A stretch of 64,000 nucleotides of DNA, from positions 1 through 64,000 of the forward strand of contig CAMAQM010000005.1 in the NCBI GenBank assembly GCA_945860545.1. The letters are read 5' to 3'. The DNA comes from Bifidobacterium breve. GTDB lineage: Bacteria; Actinomycetota; Acidimicrobiia; Acidimicrobiales; Acidimicrobilacustridaceae. How positions within the stretch are numbered: position 1 is the stretch's first letter; each line of letters opens with the position of its first letter. This document shows, one piece after another, positions 53,616 to 62,592 of this stretch. Position numbers and translations under genes: made by a program. The notes under the pieces are model-generated. The model was not told the origin of the DNA and searched no databases. It saw only the letters and a list, made by a program, of their open reading frames with translations.

Positions 53616-54779
53616 TCACTCACCTTCGAAATAGTCCCGGAGTTTCTGGCTGCGGTTCGGATTCCGAAGCTTCGCCAGGGTCTTGGATTCGATCTGGCGG
53701 ATCCGTTCTCTGGTCACCCCGAAGTGACGACCCACCTCCTCAAGGGTGTGGGGCTGGCCGTCGTCGAGACCGAACCGCATCCGGACGACTTCCTGTTCAC
53801 GTTCGGAGAGTTCGGCGAGGGTTTCGGCCAACGTGTCATTGAGCATGCGCCGGGCGGCGGACTCGGCGGGGGCTTCACTGTCCACGTCGGCGATGAAGTC
53901 CGACAGGCTCACCCCGTCGGACTCGCCCACGCTCTGGTCGAGCGAGAGCGGATCTTGGGCCATGCGCAACATGTCGCGGACCCTCTCCGGTGGCAGGTCC
54001 ACCACTGCGGCCACCTCTTCAATGCTGGGTTCCCGCTCGAGGTCCTGGGACAACTGTCGTTGCACCAGCAACACCCGGTTGATCGCTTCCACCATGTGGA
54101 CGGGGATCCGGATGGTGCGGCCCTGGTCGGCGATCGCACGGGTCACCGCCTGGCGGATCCACCAGGTGGCATAGGTGGAGAACTTGAAACCCTTGGAGTA
54201 GTCGAACTTCTCGACCGCCCGCATCAACCCGAGGTTCCCCTCCTGGATGAGGTCGAGCAACGGCAGGCCCCGGTTGGCGTACCGCTTGGCGATGGAGACC
54301 ACCAGCCGCAGGTTGGCCTGGGTGAGGTGAGCGCGGGCGTCCTTGCCGTCTCGAACCACCGCAGCGAGGTGGCGTCGCTGATCGGGCGCCATGGACTCGA
54401 GCGTGCCCGCCGTGCGGGCGTCGAGCAGTTCTCCGGCGGCGAGACATCCGGCTTCGATGCGTTGGGCGAGTGCCACCTCCTCAGGCCGGGTGAGGAGTGG
54501 GACCCGCGAGATCTCCTTGAGGTAGAGCCGGACCGAATCGGCCGACAGGGCGGCGTCGGGCGAGACCGAGCGGTACGAGTCGCGGGTCACCCCACGACGG
54601 CGCACCACGCTGAGCGTGCCCGGGCTCGACGACTCGAGCTGTCGCAACATCCGTTCGTCGACGAGGTCCAACAGCAGTCGCGCCGGCGGCCGGACCGCAC
54701 CGGGGGTGGCCTGATCGTCGGGGTCGGCGGGAGCGCCGTCGGGAACGTTCGGTTCGGGTTGTCGTCGGGGGGCGGTCAT
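53616..54779 (-). CDS. rpoD: RNA polymerase principal sigma factor (RpoD/SigA type)
   Basis: The 387-residue sigma-70 has region 1.2 ([20 protein letters not shown]), region 2 ([60 protein letters not shown]), region 3 ([20 protein letters not shown]) and region 4 with the -35 helix ([20 protein letters not shown]). It directs RNA polymerase to promoters. The N-terminus before region 1.2 is short and acidic with Pro. It overlaps the dnaG stop by 4 bp, the classic dnaG-rpoD arrangement. It probably recognises the TANNNT boxes noted here. Confidence 0.93.
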   Translation of the reverse strand: MTAPRRQPEPNVPDGAPADPDDQATPGAVRPPARLLLDLVDERMLRQLESSSPGTLSVVRRRGVTRDSYRSVSPDAALSADSVRLYLKEISRVPLLTRPEEVALAQRIEAGCLAAGELLDARTAGTLESMAPDQRRHLAAVVRDGKDARAHLTQANLRLVVSIAKRYANRGLPLLDLIQEGNLGLMRAVEKFDYSKGFKFSTYATWWIRQAVTRAIADQGRTIRIPVHMVEAINRVLLVQRQLSQDLEREPSIEEVAAVVDLPPERVRDMLRMAQDPLSLDQSVGESDGVSLSDFIADVDSEAPAESAARRMLNDTLAETLAELSEREQEVVRMRFGLDDGQPHTLEEVGRHFGVTRERIRQIESKTLAKLRNPNRSQKLRDYFEGE

Positions 54780-56575
54780 GTCCGTCCCTCGTGCCGGTCA
54801 ATGAGCCAACCCAGAAGCACCGGTGCGGCGTCGGGGGCGGTGCGCGGGTCCCGCAGGGCTTCAAGGAGGGGTTTCAGCCACGCCACCACCCCGGCCAACT
54901 CGAGGGCCCGCTCATCGCCGGACATGCGGGCCTCGTTGCCCAGCACCGCGAGTTGCCGCTGGCCGGCTGCCTCGGCGAGTCGTTCGATGACCTCGGCCGG
55001 TTCGGACACGGGTTGTTCCACCCCGAGGCGCTGGAGCAACGCCAGGACCTCATCTGAGGTGTCGGCGAGCTGGCCGACCCGCCACTGGGCGTCTCGCAGT
55101 GACCGGTAGGCGTCGAGACACAGCGGGTCGGCGAACAGGGCGTCGTGGAGGGATTCGGCGAGATCCTCGGGCTGGGCCAGCACCAGACGCAACGCCTCGA
55201 GTTCTGGTGAGTCGTGCAGCACCGCCACGGTCGCCACGGCGGCGCGCTCCTCCCCCGCCGCACCGGACTGGCCGCGATCGGGGCGAGCGCCTGCGGCCCG
55301 ACCACGCCCGGCGAGACGGGTGCGCAACTCGTCGGGCGGGAGACGCAGGCGGTCGGCGAGGTCCATCACGTACTGGTCGCGCACCAGCGGATCGGGGTGC
55401 GAACCGATGACCTCGAGTGCGGCGGTGGCGGCGCGGGCCCGGGCTTCGGCGGTGGCGAGGTCCCGGCCGGCGAGGACCCGCTCCACTCGAAACCGCAGGA
55501 ACGGGATGGCGTTGGTGACAGCGGCGCGCAACGCGTCGGGGTCGGTACGGGCAAGGTCCCCCGGATCGCTGCCGGCGGGCATGGCCGCCACCGAAACCTC
55601 AAGGCCGTGGCGCTGTTCCCATTCATGGAAGCGTTCGGCGGCGTTCTGGCCGGCGGCGTCAGCGTCGAAGGCCAGAACGACCCGCGAGGCGTAACTGCGC
55701 AGGGTGCGCACGTGGTCCTCGGTCAGGGCGGTCCCACAGGTCGCCACCGCCCGGCCCACTCCCACTGCGGCGAACCCGATGACGTCGGTGTACCCCTCGC
55801 ACACGATGGCCTCATCGGCGTTGACGATCTCGGCCTTGGCCCAGTTCAGCCCGTAGAGCACCCGTGACTTGTCGTAGATGGGACTGCCCGACGAGTTCTT
55901 GTACTTGGGTCCCTCGTTACCGGGCATGAGTCGGCCGCCGAAGGCCACCGGGTCGCCGTTGGCGTTGAAGATGGGGAACAGCACCCGACCCCGAAAGGCG
56001 TCGGTGGGGCGCCCCCGCTGGTTCATGAATGCCAGGCCCGCCTCGACCAGCAACTCCTTGGGTTGGGGCAAGGCCCGCACCAGGGTGTCCCATGCGTCGG
56101 GCGCCCAGCCGAGGCGGTAGTGACGGACCTCGTCGCCGCTGAAGCCGCGGCTGCGCAGGTACTTGCGGGCGGCGGCGGCGTCGGGTGATTCGAGAAGTCG
56201 CTGATGGTAGAAGTCGACGGCGGCTTCCATGGCCTCCACGAGCCGCGACCGCCGCTTGCGATTCTCCCCGTCGCGTGCGTCGGTATAACGCAGCGTGATG
56301 TTGGACCGCGCCGCGAGGCGTTCGACTGCTGCGGCGAAGTCGAGGTGTTCGGCCTCACGGACGAACGTGATCACGTCACCCTTGGCTCCGCACCCGAAGC
56401 AGTAGTAGAGACCCTGTTCGGCGTTGACCGAGAACGACGGTGACTTCTCAGCGTGGAACGGGCACAGTCCCGACCACCGGCGACCGACGCGCTTGAGCTG
56501 CACGTGTTCGCTCACCACGGCCACGATGTCGCTGGCATCGCGCACCTGGGCGATGTCGTCATCGACAATTCCCAC
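54776..56575 (-). CDS. dnaG: DNA primase
   Basis: The GTG at 56575 with GGAG a few nt upstream gives 599 residues; the track start 45 codons earlier lacks support. The CHC2 zinc finger binds through Cys38, His41, Cys59 and Cys62 ([27 protein letters not shown]). The Toprim catalytic core has [20 protein letters not shown] and [20 protein letters not shown]-terminal helical part would bind the helicase. It makes RNA primers at replication forks. A TAGCGT element at 56598-56603 may be its -10. Confidence 0.94.
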   Translation of the reverse strand: MGIVDDDIAQVRDASDIVAVVSEHVQLKRVGRRWSGLCPFHAEKSPSFSVNAEQGLYYCFGCGAKGDVITFVREAEHLDFAAAVERLAARSNITLRYTDARDGENRKRRSRLVEAMEAAVDFYHQRLLESPDAAAARKYLRSRGFSGDEVRHYRLGWAPDAWDTLVRALPQPKELLVEAGLAFMNQRGRPTDAFRGRVLFPIFNANGDPVAFGGRLMPGNEGPKYKNSSGSPIYDKSRVLYGLNWAKAEIVNADEAIVCEGYTDVIGFAAVGVGRAVATCGTALTEDHVRTLRSYASRVVLAFDADAAGQNAAERFHEWEQRHGLEVSVAAMPAGSDPGDLARTDPDALRAAVTNAIPFLRFRVERVLAGRDLATAEARARAATAALEVIGSHPDPLVRDQYVMDLADRLRLPPDELRTRLAGRGRAAGARPDRGQSGAAGEERAAVATVAVLHDSPELEALRLVLAQPEDLAESLHDALFADPLCLDAYRSLRDAQWRVGQLADTSDEVLALLQRLGVEQPVSEPAEVIERLAEAAGQRQLAVLGNEARMSGDERALELAGVVAWLKPLLEALRDPRTAPDAAPVLLGWLIDRHEGRT

Positions 56576-56665
56576 CCCGCTCCAACCTCCCGCCCTGACG
56601 CTACCAGCGACAAGCCGGGACCGGTCCCGCGCCCCGATCCTCGTGGGGAGGGTCGGCCCGCTGGT

Positions 56666-56695
56666 TTCAACGGAGCGCCTCCTCGTGGCTATAAT
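56666..56695 (+). promoter_or_regulatory. sigma-70-type promoter of the His-rich peptide gene
   Basis: TTCAAC (56666-56671) and TATAAT (56690-56695) with an 18-nt spacer form the best consensus-like promoter seen here, unlike the leaderless type. The -10 overlaps the palindrome next to it. Confidence 0.6.
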
Positions 56696-56712
56696 AGGAA
56701 TGATTCCCATTA
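56692..56712 (+). promoter_or_regulatory. Zur/Fur-like operator palindrome
   Basis: Half-sites TAATAGGAAT and ATTCCCATTA flank a central G; 9 of 10 positions pair. The core AATGATT equals the centre of the known Zur consensus TGAAAATGATTTTCA. It overlaps the -10 box, so a bound regulator would block transcription. Zur is favoured by the His-rich product downstream; Fur is the alternative. Confidence 0.6.
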
Positions 56713-56747
56713 AGTGACGACGCTCGTCGTCCGTTCAGAGGAGCACC

Positions 56748-56924
56748 ATGTCCACATCAACCACCCGTCGCATCGTTGCCGCCACCGTGGCTGCCCTGAT
56801 GGCCCTCGGCCTCGCAGCAGGGACGTCGACCGCCGCAGAGGACCATGACCACGACCACGACCACGGCCACGATCACGATCACGACCACCGTGCGACCAAC
56901 ACCTCGCCGACCTACACCGGTTGA
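56748..56924 (+). CDS. 58-residue exported His-rich peptide
   Basis: The ATG at 56748 has GAGGAG upstream; it is below the ORF track's cut-off. Residues 1-29 are a signal-like helix (RRIVAATVAALMALGLAAGT, then STAAE). The rest is nearly all Asp/His (DHDHDHDHGHDHDHDH), followed by RATNTSPTYTG. Such a DH-repeat can bind zinc, nickel or copper, and the operator just upstream suggests regulation by zinc. It could store or scavenge metal outside the membrane, or be a metal-deficiency protein. No transporter gene is adjacent. Confidence 0.8.
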   Translation: MSTSTTRRIVAATVAALMALGLAAGTSTAAEDHDHDHDHGHDHDHDHRATNTSPTYTG

Positions 56925-56935
56925 ACAATCGCCCT

Positions 56936-56978
56936 CCGGGGGTCCGATCCCGTTTCCCCCTCGGGGTCGGACCTCCGG
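56936..56978. terminator. hairpin between His-rich peptide and glyS
   Basis: CCGGGGGTCCGATCCC pairs with GGGGTCGGACCTCCGG with little mismatch. It sits between two convergent stops and can serve both. Confidence 0.6.
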
Positions 56979-56983
56979 TGGCG

Positions 56984-58297
56984 TCAGACCAAGCGGTCCG
57001 TGAGGTACGCGACCAGGCCCTCGATGGGCACCCGGTCCTGAGCCATGGAATCGCGTTCGCGCACGGTGACGGCGCCGTCATTGAGCGTGTCGAAGTCAAT
57101 GGTGACGCAGTAAGGCGTCCCGAGTTCATCCTGCCGCCGGTAACGACGCCCGATGGCCTGGGTCTCGTCGTAGTCACACATCCAGTGCGGCTGGAGCGCC
57201 TCGAGCACCCGCTGGGCGGGACCCACCAACTCGTCCTTGCGAGACAACGGGAGCACCGCCACGGTGTAGGGGGCGATGCGATGGTGGAGACGCAGCACCG
57301 TGCGGGTCTCACCGCGCACCTCCTCCTCGTCGTAGGCGGCGATGAGGAACGCCATCATGGCCCGAGTGGCCCCCGCTGCGGGCTCGATCACGTGCGGCAC
57401 GTACCGCGAGTTCGTGGCCTGATCGAAGTACTCGAGCCGCTCACCGGAGTGCTGTGCGTGCTGGGTCAGGTCGTAGTCGCCCCGATTGGCAACCCCTTCA
57501 AGCTCACCCCATCCCCACGGGAAGGCGAACTCCACATCGGAGGTACCCGACGAGTAGTGCGACAACTCGTCGGCGTCGTGGGGCCGCATCCGCAGCAACG
57601 AGGGATCGATCCCGTGGTCCACGTACCACTGGTAGCGCTCGTTGCACCAGTACTCGTACCACTTCCCCGCCTCGTCGGGCGGGACGAAAAACTCAAGTTC
57701 CATCTGTTCGAACTCCCGGGTACGGAACACGAAGTTCCCCGGGGTGATCTCGTTGCGGAACGACTTGCCGATCTGGGCGATACCGAACGGGGGCCGCTTG
57801 CGACTGGCGGTGAGCACGTTGGCGAAATTGATGAACATGCCCTGGGCCGTCTCGGGTCGCAGGTAGGCCACCGCTCCGGCGTCCTCCACCGGGCCGGCGT
57901 GGGTCTTGAACATAAGGTTGAACGACCGGGCCTCGGTCAGGGTCCCCACCGCCCCACACGTCGGACAAGTGGAGGGGTCATCGAGATGATCGGCGCGGTG
58001 ACGGGCCTTGCACGACCGGCAGTCGACGAGCGGGTCGGTGAAGTTGGCCAGATGCCCCGACGCCTCCCACACCGCAGGTGGCCCGAGGATGGCGGCGTCG
58101 AGACCGACGACGTCGGTGCGCATCTGCACCATCGAACGCCACCAGGAGTCCTTGACGTTGCGCAGCATCAACACACCGACCGGGCCGTAGTCGTAGGTGG
58201 ATCGAAACCCGCCGTAGATCTCGGCGGAGGGGAACACGAACCCGCGGCGCTTGCACAGGTTCACCACCTTGTCCATCAGGTCCTCGACATCAGGCAT
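56984..58297 (-). CDS. glyS: glycyl-tRNA synthetase (single-chain class II type)
   Basis: The 437-residue class II synthetase charges tRNA-Gly. FVFPSAEIYGGFRSTYDYGP is the N-terminal glycine-site motif. Class II motif 2 is SFRNEITPGNFVFRTREFEQ. A Cys pair (CRSCKARHRADHLDDPSTCP) inserts between them and may bind zinc. The C-terminal anticodon-binding domain starts near 340 with RIAPYTVAVLPLSRKDELVG. It is the single-chain alpha2 type, not bacterial GlyQ/GlyS subunits. The ATG at 58297 has TAGGGT 7 nt upstream; the neighbours are recO and uppS. Confidence 0.93.
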   Translation of the reverse strand: MPDVEDLMDKVVNLCKRRGFVFPSAEIYGGFRSTYDYGPVGVLMLRNVKDSWWRSMVQMRTDVVGLDAAILGPPAVWEASGHLANFTDPLVDCRSCKARHRADHLDDPSTCPTCGAVGTLTEARSFNLMFKTHAGPVEDAGAVAYLRPETAQGMFINFANVLTASRKRPPFGIAQIGKSFRNEITPGNFVFRTREFEQMELEFFVPPDEAGKWYEYWCNERYQWYVDHGIDPSLLRMRPHDADELSHYSSGTSDVEFAFPWGWGELEGVANRGDYDLTQHAQHSGERLEYFDQATNSRYVPHVIEPAAGATRAMMAFLIAAYDEEEVRGETRTVLRLHHRIAPYTVAVLPLSRKDELVGPAQRVLEALQPHWMCDYDETQAIGRRYRRQDELGTPYCVTIDFDTLNDGAVTVRERDSMAQDRVPIEGLVAYLTDRLV

Positions 58298-58304
58298 GGC
58301 GACA

Positions 58305-58310
58305 ACCCTA
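58305..58310 (-). promoter_or_regulatory. -10 element of a leaderless promoter (glyS)
   Basis: TAGGGT on the minus strand ends 7 nt before the ATG at 58297. Confidence 0.5.
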
Positions 58311-58355
58311 ACCAACCGCCCCGACACGCCGACCCACCGTTAGCCCACAGCCCGC

Positions 58356-59072
58356 TCAGTTCCCTTCGAGTACCGACGGTGATCGCAGACGACGTTCGAG
58401 GTGGTGCTCCATGGCGGCGATGGCGATGCGGTCCACCTCACTGGTCACCGGCGACGCCGGCAACGCCAACGCAGCACCGAGGTTTCCCCCGAGGATCTGG
58501 GCCAACACCGCTGCGGCATCGGCTGACACGGGCAGACCCAGGCGGTGCGGGCCGCACAACATCCCGCCGCGATCAGGGTCGAACGCCACGAGTGGGCCAT
58601 CACTGCCACACACCACGCACTCGTCCACCATCGGCCCAAACCCGGTCTGGGTCAACGCCTTGAAGAAGAATCCCGCCACCACGAGCGGCGGGTCGTCATC
58701 GGCAAGGACCCGCAGAGCCCCAGTCAACATGCGGAACAGTTGCGGGTCGGGTTCGCCTTCCTGGGCGAGCTGGTCCACGACCTCGAGCATGGACACGCCA
58801 CGGGCGAGACGGTCGAGGTCCTCGCGCACGCTGCGATAGTTCTCAACCGTCTCAGCCTGGGTGATGATGTCGAGATTGCGCCCCTCGTGGAGCTGCAACG
58901 CAACCTGGGTGGGCGGTTCGAGACGGGCGCCGAACTTCGACCGGGTGCGCCGCACCCCTTTGGCCACCGCCCGAACCTTGCCGTGGTGTTCGGTGAACAG
59001 CACCACGATGCGGTCCGCCTCACCGAGCTTCCACGTCCGCAACACCACGCCCGTGTCGCGGTACTGGCTCAC
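58356..59072 (-). CDS. recO: DNA repair protein RecO
   Basis: The 238-residue protein loads RecA with RecFR on ssDNA. The N-terminal OB fold has RDTGVVLRTWKLGEADRIVV and FTEHHGKVRAVAKGVRRTRS. The C-terminal zinc-ribbon part has CVVCGSDGPLVAFDPDRGG and LCGPHRLGL. The start GTG overlaps the uppS stop by 4 bp. Length is typical. Confidence 0.92.
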   Translation of the reverse strand: MSQYRDTGVVLRTWKLGEADRIVVLFTEHHGKVRAVAKGVRRTRSKFGARLEPPTQVALQLHEGRNLDIITQAETVENYRSVREDLDRLARGVSMLEVVDQLAQEGEPDPQLFRMLTGALRVLADDDPPLVVAGFFFKALTQTGFGPMVDECVVCGSDGPLVAFDPDRGGMLCGPHRLGLPVSADAAAVLAQILGGNLGAALALPASPVTSEVDRIAIAAMEHHLERRLRSPSVLEGN

Positions 59073-59809
59073 CTCGTCGGTCCCTCGTCCCCGCCGGCAA
59101 GACCGCCGTAACGCCGCTCACGCGACTGGTACTCGCGGATGGCGTCGAACAGGTTCTCTTTGCGGAAATCGGGCCACAACACATCGGTGAACACGAGTTC
59201 GCTGTAGGCGAGTTCCCACAACAAGAAGTTCGAGATCCGGTACTCCCCTGAGGTGCGCACCACCAGGTCCGGTTCGGGCATGTCAGGGTCGTAGAGGTTG
59301 CGGGCGATCATGCGCTCGGTCACCTTCGAGGCGGAAACGCCGGCTTCCATGATGCGCTTCACGGCGTCCACGATCTCGGCCCGACCGCCGTAGTTGAACG
59401 CAATGGTGAACGTCATGCCGGTGTTGTCGCGGGTCATCTCGACGGTCTCGTCCATGAGACGGATGAGTCGCCGGGGCACCCGCCAGTCCCGCCGGCCGAG
59501 CACCCGGATACGGACGTTGCGTTCATTGAGTTCGTCGCGGTGGCCCAACAGGATCTTCTCGTTGAACCCCATGAGGTAGCGCACCTCATCAGCGGGTCGC
59601 CGCCAGTTCTCCGTCGAGAAGGCGTAGACGGTGAACCACCCGAGACCCACATCGATGGCACCGTCGACGGTGTCGAACAGTGCCTCTTCCCCTGCAGCGT
59701 GTCCCTCGGTCCGCTTGAGGCCCCGGTTGCGGGCCCAACGCCCGTTGCCGTCCATGACACAGGCCACGTGGTTGGGGACGCTGGAGAGATCGATACCGGT
59801 GAACTCCAC
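59069..59809 (-). CDS. uppS: isoprenyl transferase (undecaprenyl diphosphate synthase type)
   Basis: The 246-residue cis-prenyltransferase builds the long isoprenoid carrier for peptidoglycan and surface-glycan assembly. The signature is HVACVMDGNGRWARNRGLKR (Asp at the active site), GHAAGEEALFDTVDGAIDVG, YAFSTENWRRPADEV and the C-terminal PDLVVRTSGEYRISNFLLWE. GTG at 59809 follows TAGGGT by 6 nt. Coupled to recO by overlap. Confidence 0.92.
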   Translation of the reverse strand: MEFTGIDLSSVPNHVACVMDGNGRWARNRGLKRTEGHAAGEEALFDTVDGAIDVGLGWFTVYAFSTENWRRPADEVRYLMGFNEKILLGHRDELNERNVRIRVLGRRDWRVPRRLIRLMDETVEMTRDNTGMTFTIAFNYGGRAEIVDAVKRIMEAGVSASKVTERMIARNLYDPDMPEPDLVVRTSGEYRISNFLLWELAYSELVFTDVLWPDFRKENLFDAIREYQSRERRYGGLAGGDEGPTR

Positions 59810-59815
59810 GTCCGG

Positions 59816-59821
59816 ACCCTA
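59816..59821 (-). promoter_or_regulatory. -10 element of a leaderless promoter (uppS)
   Basis: TAGGGT on the minus strand ends 6 nt before the GTG at 59809. Confidence 0.5.
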
Positions 59822-59874
59822 CCCGCTGCCCTCGACAACCCTGCGACCCCACGCACCCCGGCGCGCACCGCAGC

Positions 59875-60729
59875 TCAGTACCCGAGACGCTCCAGTGCCT
59901 TGGGCCGACGCTGCCAGTCCTTGTCGACGGTGACGTGCAACTCGAGGAACATCCGCTCGTCGAATTCGGCCCGCACCGCCGTCCCGACGGCCTTGAGCAC
60001 CGCACCCTTGCGACCGATGACGATGCCTTTTTGCGAGTCGCGTTCCACGAGGATCTCGCACCGCACACGGGGCCACTCCCATTCGGTGACCCGGGTCGCC
60101 ACCGAGTGCGGCACCTCGTCACGCAGCACGGCGAGGAGCTGTTCACGCACCAACTCGGCCACCCAGAAGGCTTCGGGGACGTCGGTGACCATGTCCTCGG
60201 GGTAGTACGGCGGGCCCTGGGGAAGGCGGTCCACGAGATGTTCGACAAGGGCGGCCACTCCCTCACCGGTGGTGGCCGACACCGGGAAGCACGCCTCCAT
60301 GGTCAACTGCTCAGCCGCCCGGGCGAGTTGTACCAGCACCTCGTCGGCGGTGGCGAGATCGATCTTGTTGACCACCACCACCGTGTCGGGCGGACAGCGC
60401 TGCGCCACGAACCGGTCGCCTGGGCCGATGGCGCCGGTGGCGTCCACCACCAGACACACCACATCCACGTCACCGATGGTTTCCGCCGCGGTGGCGTTGA
60501 GGTGTTCCCCGAGCGGCCCGCGGGGACGATGGATGCCGGGGGTGTCAACGAACACGATCTGCGCACCGGGCCGGTGCAGGACCCCGCGCACCTGAGTACG
60601 GGTGGTTTGGGGTTTGTCCGACACGATGGACACCTTGCGGCCCAACATGGCGTTGAGCAGCGTGGACTTCCCGACGTTGGGCCGCCCCACCAGCGTCACG
60701 AACCCGCTGTGGAGTTCCCCGTCACCCAC
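59875..60729 (-). CDS. era: GTPase Era
   Basis: The GTG at 60729 gives 284 residues; the track start is upstream in corC. G1 is LVGRPNVGKSTLLNAMLG, G3 FVDTPGIHRPRGPLGE, G4 VVVVNKIDLATADE. The C-terminal KH domain has RCEILVERDSQKGIVIGRKG. Era binds 16S rRNA and helps 30S maturation. The start overlaps the corC stop by 8 bp, so it follows corC in the operon with phoH and ybeY. Confidence 0.93.
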   Translation of the reverse strand: MGDGELHSGFVTLVGRPNVGKSTLLNAMLGRKVSIVSDKPQTTRTQVRGVLHRPGAQIVFVDTPGIHRPRGPLGEHLNATAAETIGDVDVVCLVVDATGAIGPGDRFVAQRCPPDTVVVVNKIDLATADEVLVQLARAAEQLTMEACFPVSATTGEGVAALVEHLVDRLPQGPPYYPEDMVTDVPEAFWVAELVREQLLAVLRDEVPHSVATRVTEWEWPRVRCEILVERDSQKGIVIGRKGAVLKAVGTAVRAEFDERMFLELHVTVDKDWQRRPKALERLGY

Positions 60730-62023
60730 CGGTCGCCCCACCGTCGGCGGAGGGCAGGGCACACGAGGCGGGCTGGACCACGATGCGGTTGATGCGTCGG
60801 CCTGCCACCCGGTCGGCGACCAGCAACCATCCGTCGCTCGCCGCCCAGTCCCCCACCGACGGCACCCGGCCCAACAGGTGGAACAACAGCCCACCCACGG
60901 TGTCCCAGTCCCCTTCGGGCAGCGACGAGCCGAGCACCTCGTTGAGTTCGTCGACAGGGATGCGGGCGTTCACCCGGACCCGACCGCCGAGCACCCGTTC
61001 CACCATGGGTTCCTCGCGGTCGTACTCGTCGACGATCTCGCCGACGAGTTCCTCGATGATGTCCTCGAGGGTGACGAGGCCGGCGGTGCCGCCGTACTCG
61101 TCGACGACGACCGCCATGTGGAACTGTTCGGCCTGCATCTCGCGCAACAACTCGCTGATGCGTTTGGTTTCGGGCACGAACCTGGCAGCGCGCAGCACCT
61201 CGTTGACGCTGCGTTCGGCCTCCCCGTCGCGTTCGGCACGCATGAGGTCCTTGGCGTAGACGAGACCCGTGATGTCGTCGATGTCGCCCTCGGTGGCGGG
61301 CAGACGCGAGTACCCGTGGAGGATGGCGACCTCCATGGCGTCAGCCACCCGCAGGTTGACCGGCACCGTGACCATGTCGGGCCGGGGCACCATGACCTCG
61401 CGCACCACCGTGTCCCCGAAGTCGATGATCTGACCAATCAGTTCCCGCTCACCGCTCTCGATGACGTCTTCTTCCACGGCGGCGTCGACGAGGGCGAGCA
61501 GTTCTTCCTCGGACACGAACGGGCCTTCCTTGAGGCCCTTGCCCGGGAGAATCACGTTGGTGAGTCCGATGAGCGCCTGGGACAGCAGCCGCAACGGCCA
61601 CAGCCGGGCCAGTGCCGCCACCGGTCCGGCCGACAGCAGCGCCGAACGTTCCGGGTTCTGGATGGCCCACGTCTTGGGGGCGGCCTCAGCGAGGACGAAC
61701 ACCAACACGACGTTGATGAACGTCGCCACCACCACACCCCAGGCGCCGAACAACTGGTCGGCGAGGATGCCGGTGAGGGTGGCCTGCACCAGTTGACACA
61801 CCAGCACCACCAACAGCACCACGTTGAGGAACCGTTCGGGGTGGGCCACCAGCCACCCGAGGGTTGCCGATCCGCGGCGACCGTCTTCGGCGAGCGCCTG
61901 CGCCTTGGCCTTGGTCATGCGGGTCAACGACGTCTCGGCCAACGCCAAAAACATCGACAGGACGAGCATCACGACGATGACGACCGCCATGAGGGTCTGC
62001 GAACCGGTCACGGGTTCCCCCAC
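60722..62023 (-). CDS. HlyC/CorC family membrane protein (DUF21-CBS)
   Basis: The 433-residue protein has a DUF21 transmembrane part (LMAVVIVVMLVLSMFLALAE, LVVLVCQLVQATLTGILADQ, FINVVLVFVLAEAAPKTWAI), a tandem CBS pair (VMVPRPDMVTVPVNLRVADA, VAILHGYSRLPATEGDIDDI, MAVVVDEYGGTAGLVTLEDI) and a C-terminal CorC_HlyC domain. Such proteins are linked to magnesium or cobalt handling. The start GTG overlaps the ybeY stop by 16 nt. In this conserved operon it usually sits between ybeY and era. Confidence 0.88.
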   Translation of the reverse strand: MGEPVTGSQTLMAVVIVVMLVLSMFLALAETSLTRMTKAKAQALAEDGRRGSATLGWLVAHPERFLNVVLLVVLVCQLVQATLTGILADQLFGAWGVVVATFINVVLVFVLAEAAPKTWAIQNPERSALLSAGPVAALARLWPLRLLSQALIGLTNVILPGKGLKEGPFVSEEELLALVDAAVEEDVIESGERELIGQIIDFGDTVVREVMVPRPDMVTVPVNLRVADAMEVAILHGYSRLPATEGDIDDITGLVYAKDLMRAERDGEAERSVNEVLRAARFVPETKRISELLREMQAEQFHMAVVVDEYGGTAGLVTLEDIIEELVGEIVDEYDREEPMVERVLGGRVRVNARIPVDELNEVLGSSLPEGDWDTVGGLLFHLLGRVPSVGDWAASDGWLLVADRVAGRRINRIVVQPASCALPSADGGATGG

Positions 62024-62592
62024 GGGTCACGGGCCGGTAGCCGCCAGAAGGCGAGAAGATGCTCACGCTCACGCGCCTGCATGGCAACCCGTTGCTCGTC
62101 GGTGGCGTGATCCATTCCCAACACGTGCAACACACCGTGCACCACCAACAGGGCGAACTCGTCGTCGGCGTCGCCGGCGTGGTCGGGGGCGTTGCGGATC
62201 GCCACCTCCGGACAGATCACGACGTCTCCGAGCAGCAACGGCAACTCGTCGGGCCCGAGCGGGTCACGGTCAGGACCGCTCGAACCGCCGTCGGGGTGCC
62301 GACCGGGGTCGACGGGTCCGGCGTCGATGGGGAACGCCAGCACATCGGTCGGGCCCTCCACCCCCATGAACCCGGCGTTGAGCGTGGCCATGGCGGTGGC
62401 ATCAATGAACAGCAACGACAACTCGGCTTCTCCGCTGACCCCTTCGGCGGCGAGCACGTCGGTGGCGAGCCGTTCCCAGCGCGGCAGGTCGACGGGATGC
62501 ACCGACTGTTCGTCGGCGGCGTAGACCGAGACCGTTCCGTCCGACGGGCCTCGTCGGCGGCGGCCCCGACGGGGCGGGCGGGGCGTCCTCAC
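62008..62592 (-). CDS. ybeY: rRNA maturation endoribonuclease YbeY
   Basis: The 194-residue protein has the zinc motif LLVVHGVLHVLGMDHATDEQ (H-x3-H-x5-H). It acts in 16S rRNA processing. The first ~20 residues are basic (RPPRRGRRRRGPS) and may be dispensable; an internal GTG (VSVYAADEQ) could be the true start. It overlaps the phoH stop by 4 bp. Confidence 0.9.
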   Translation of the reverse strand: MRTPRPPRRGRRRRGPSDGTVSVYAADEQSVHPVDLPRWERLATDVLAAEGVSGEAELSLLFIDATAMATLNAGFMGVEGPTDVLAFPIDAGPVDPGRHPDGGSSGPDRDPLGPDELPLLLGDVVICPEVAIRNAPDHAGDADDEFALLVVHGVLHVLGMDHATDEQRVAMQAREREHLLAFWRLPARDPWGNP

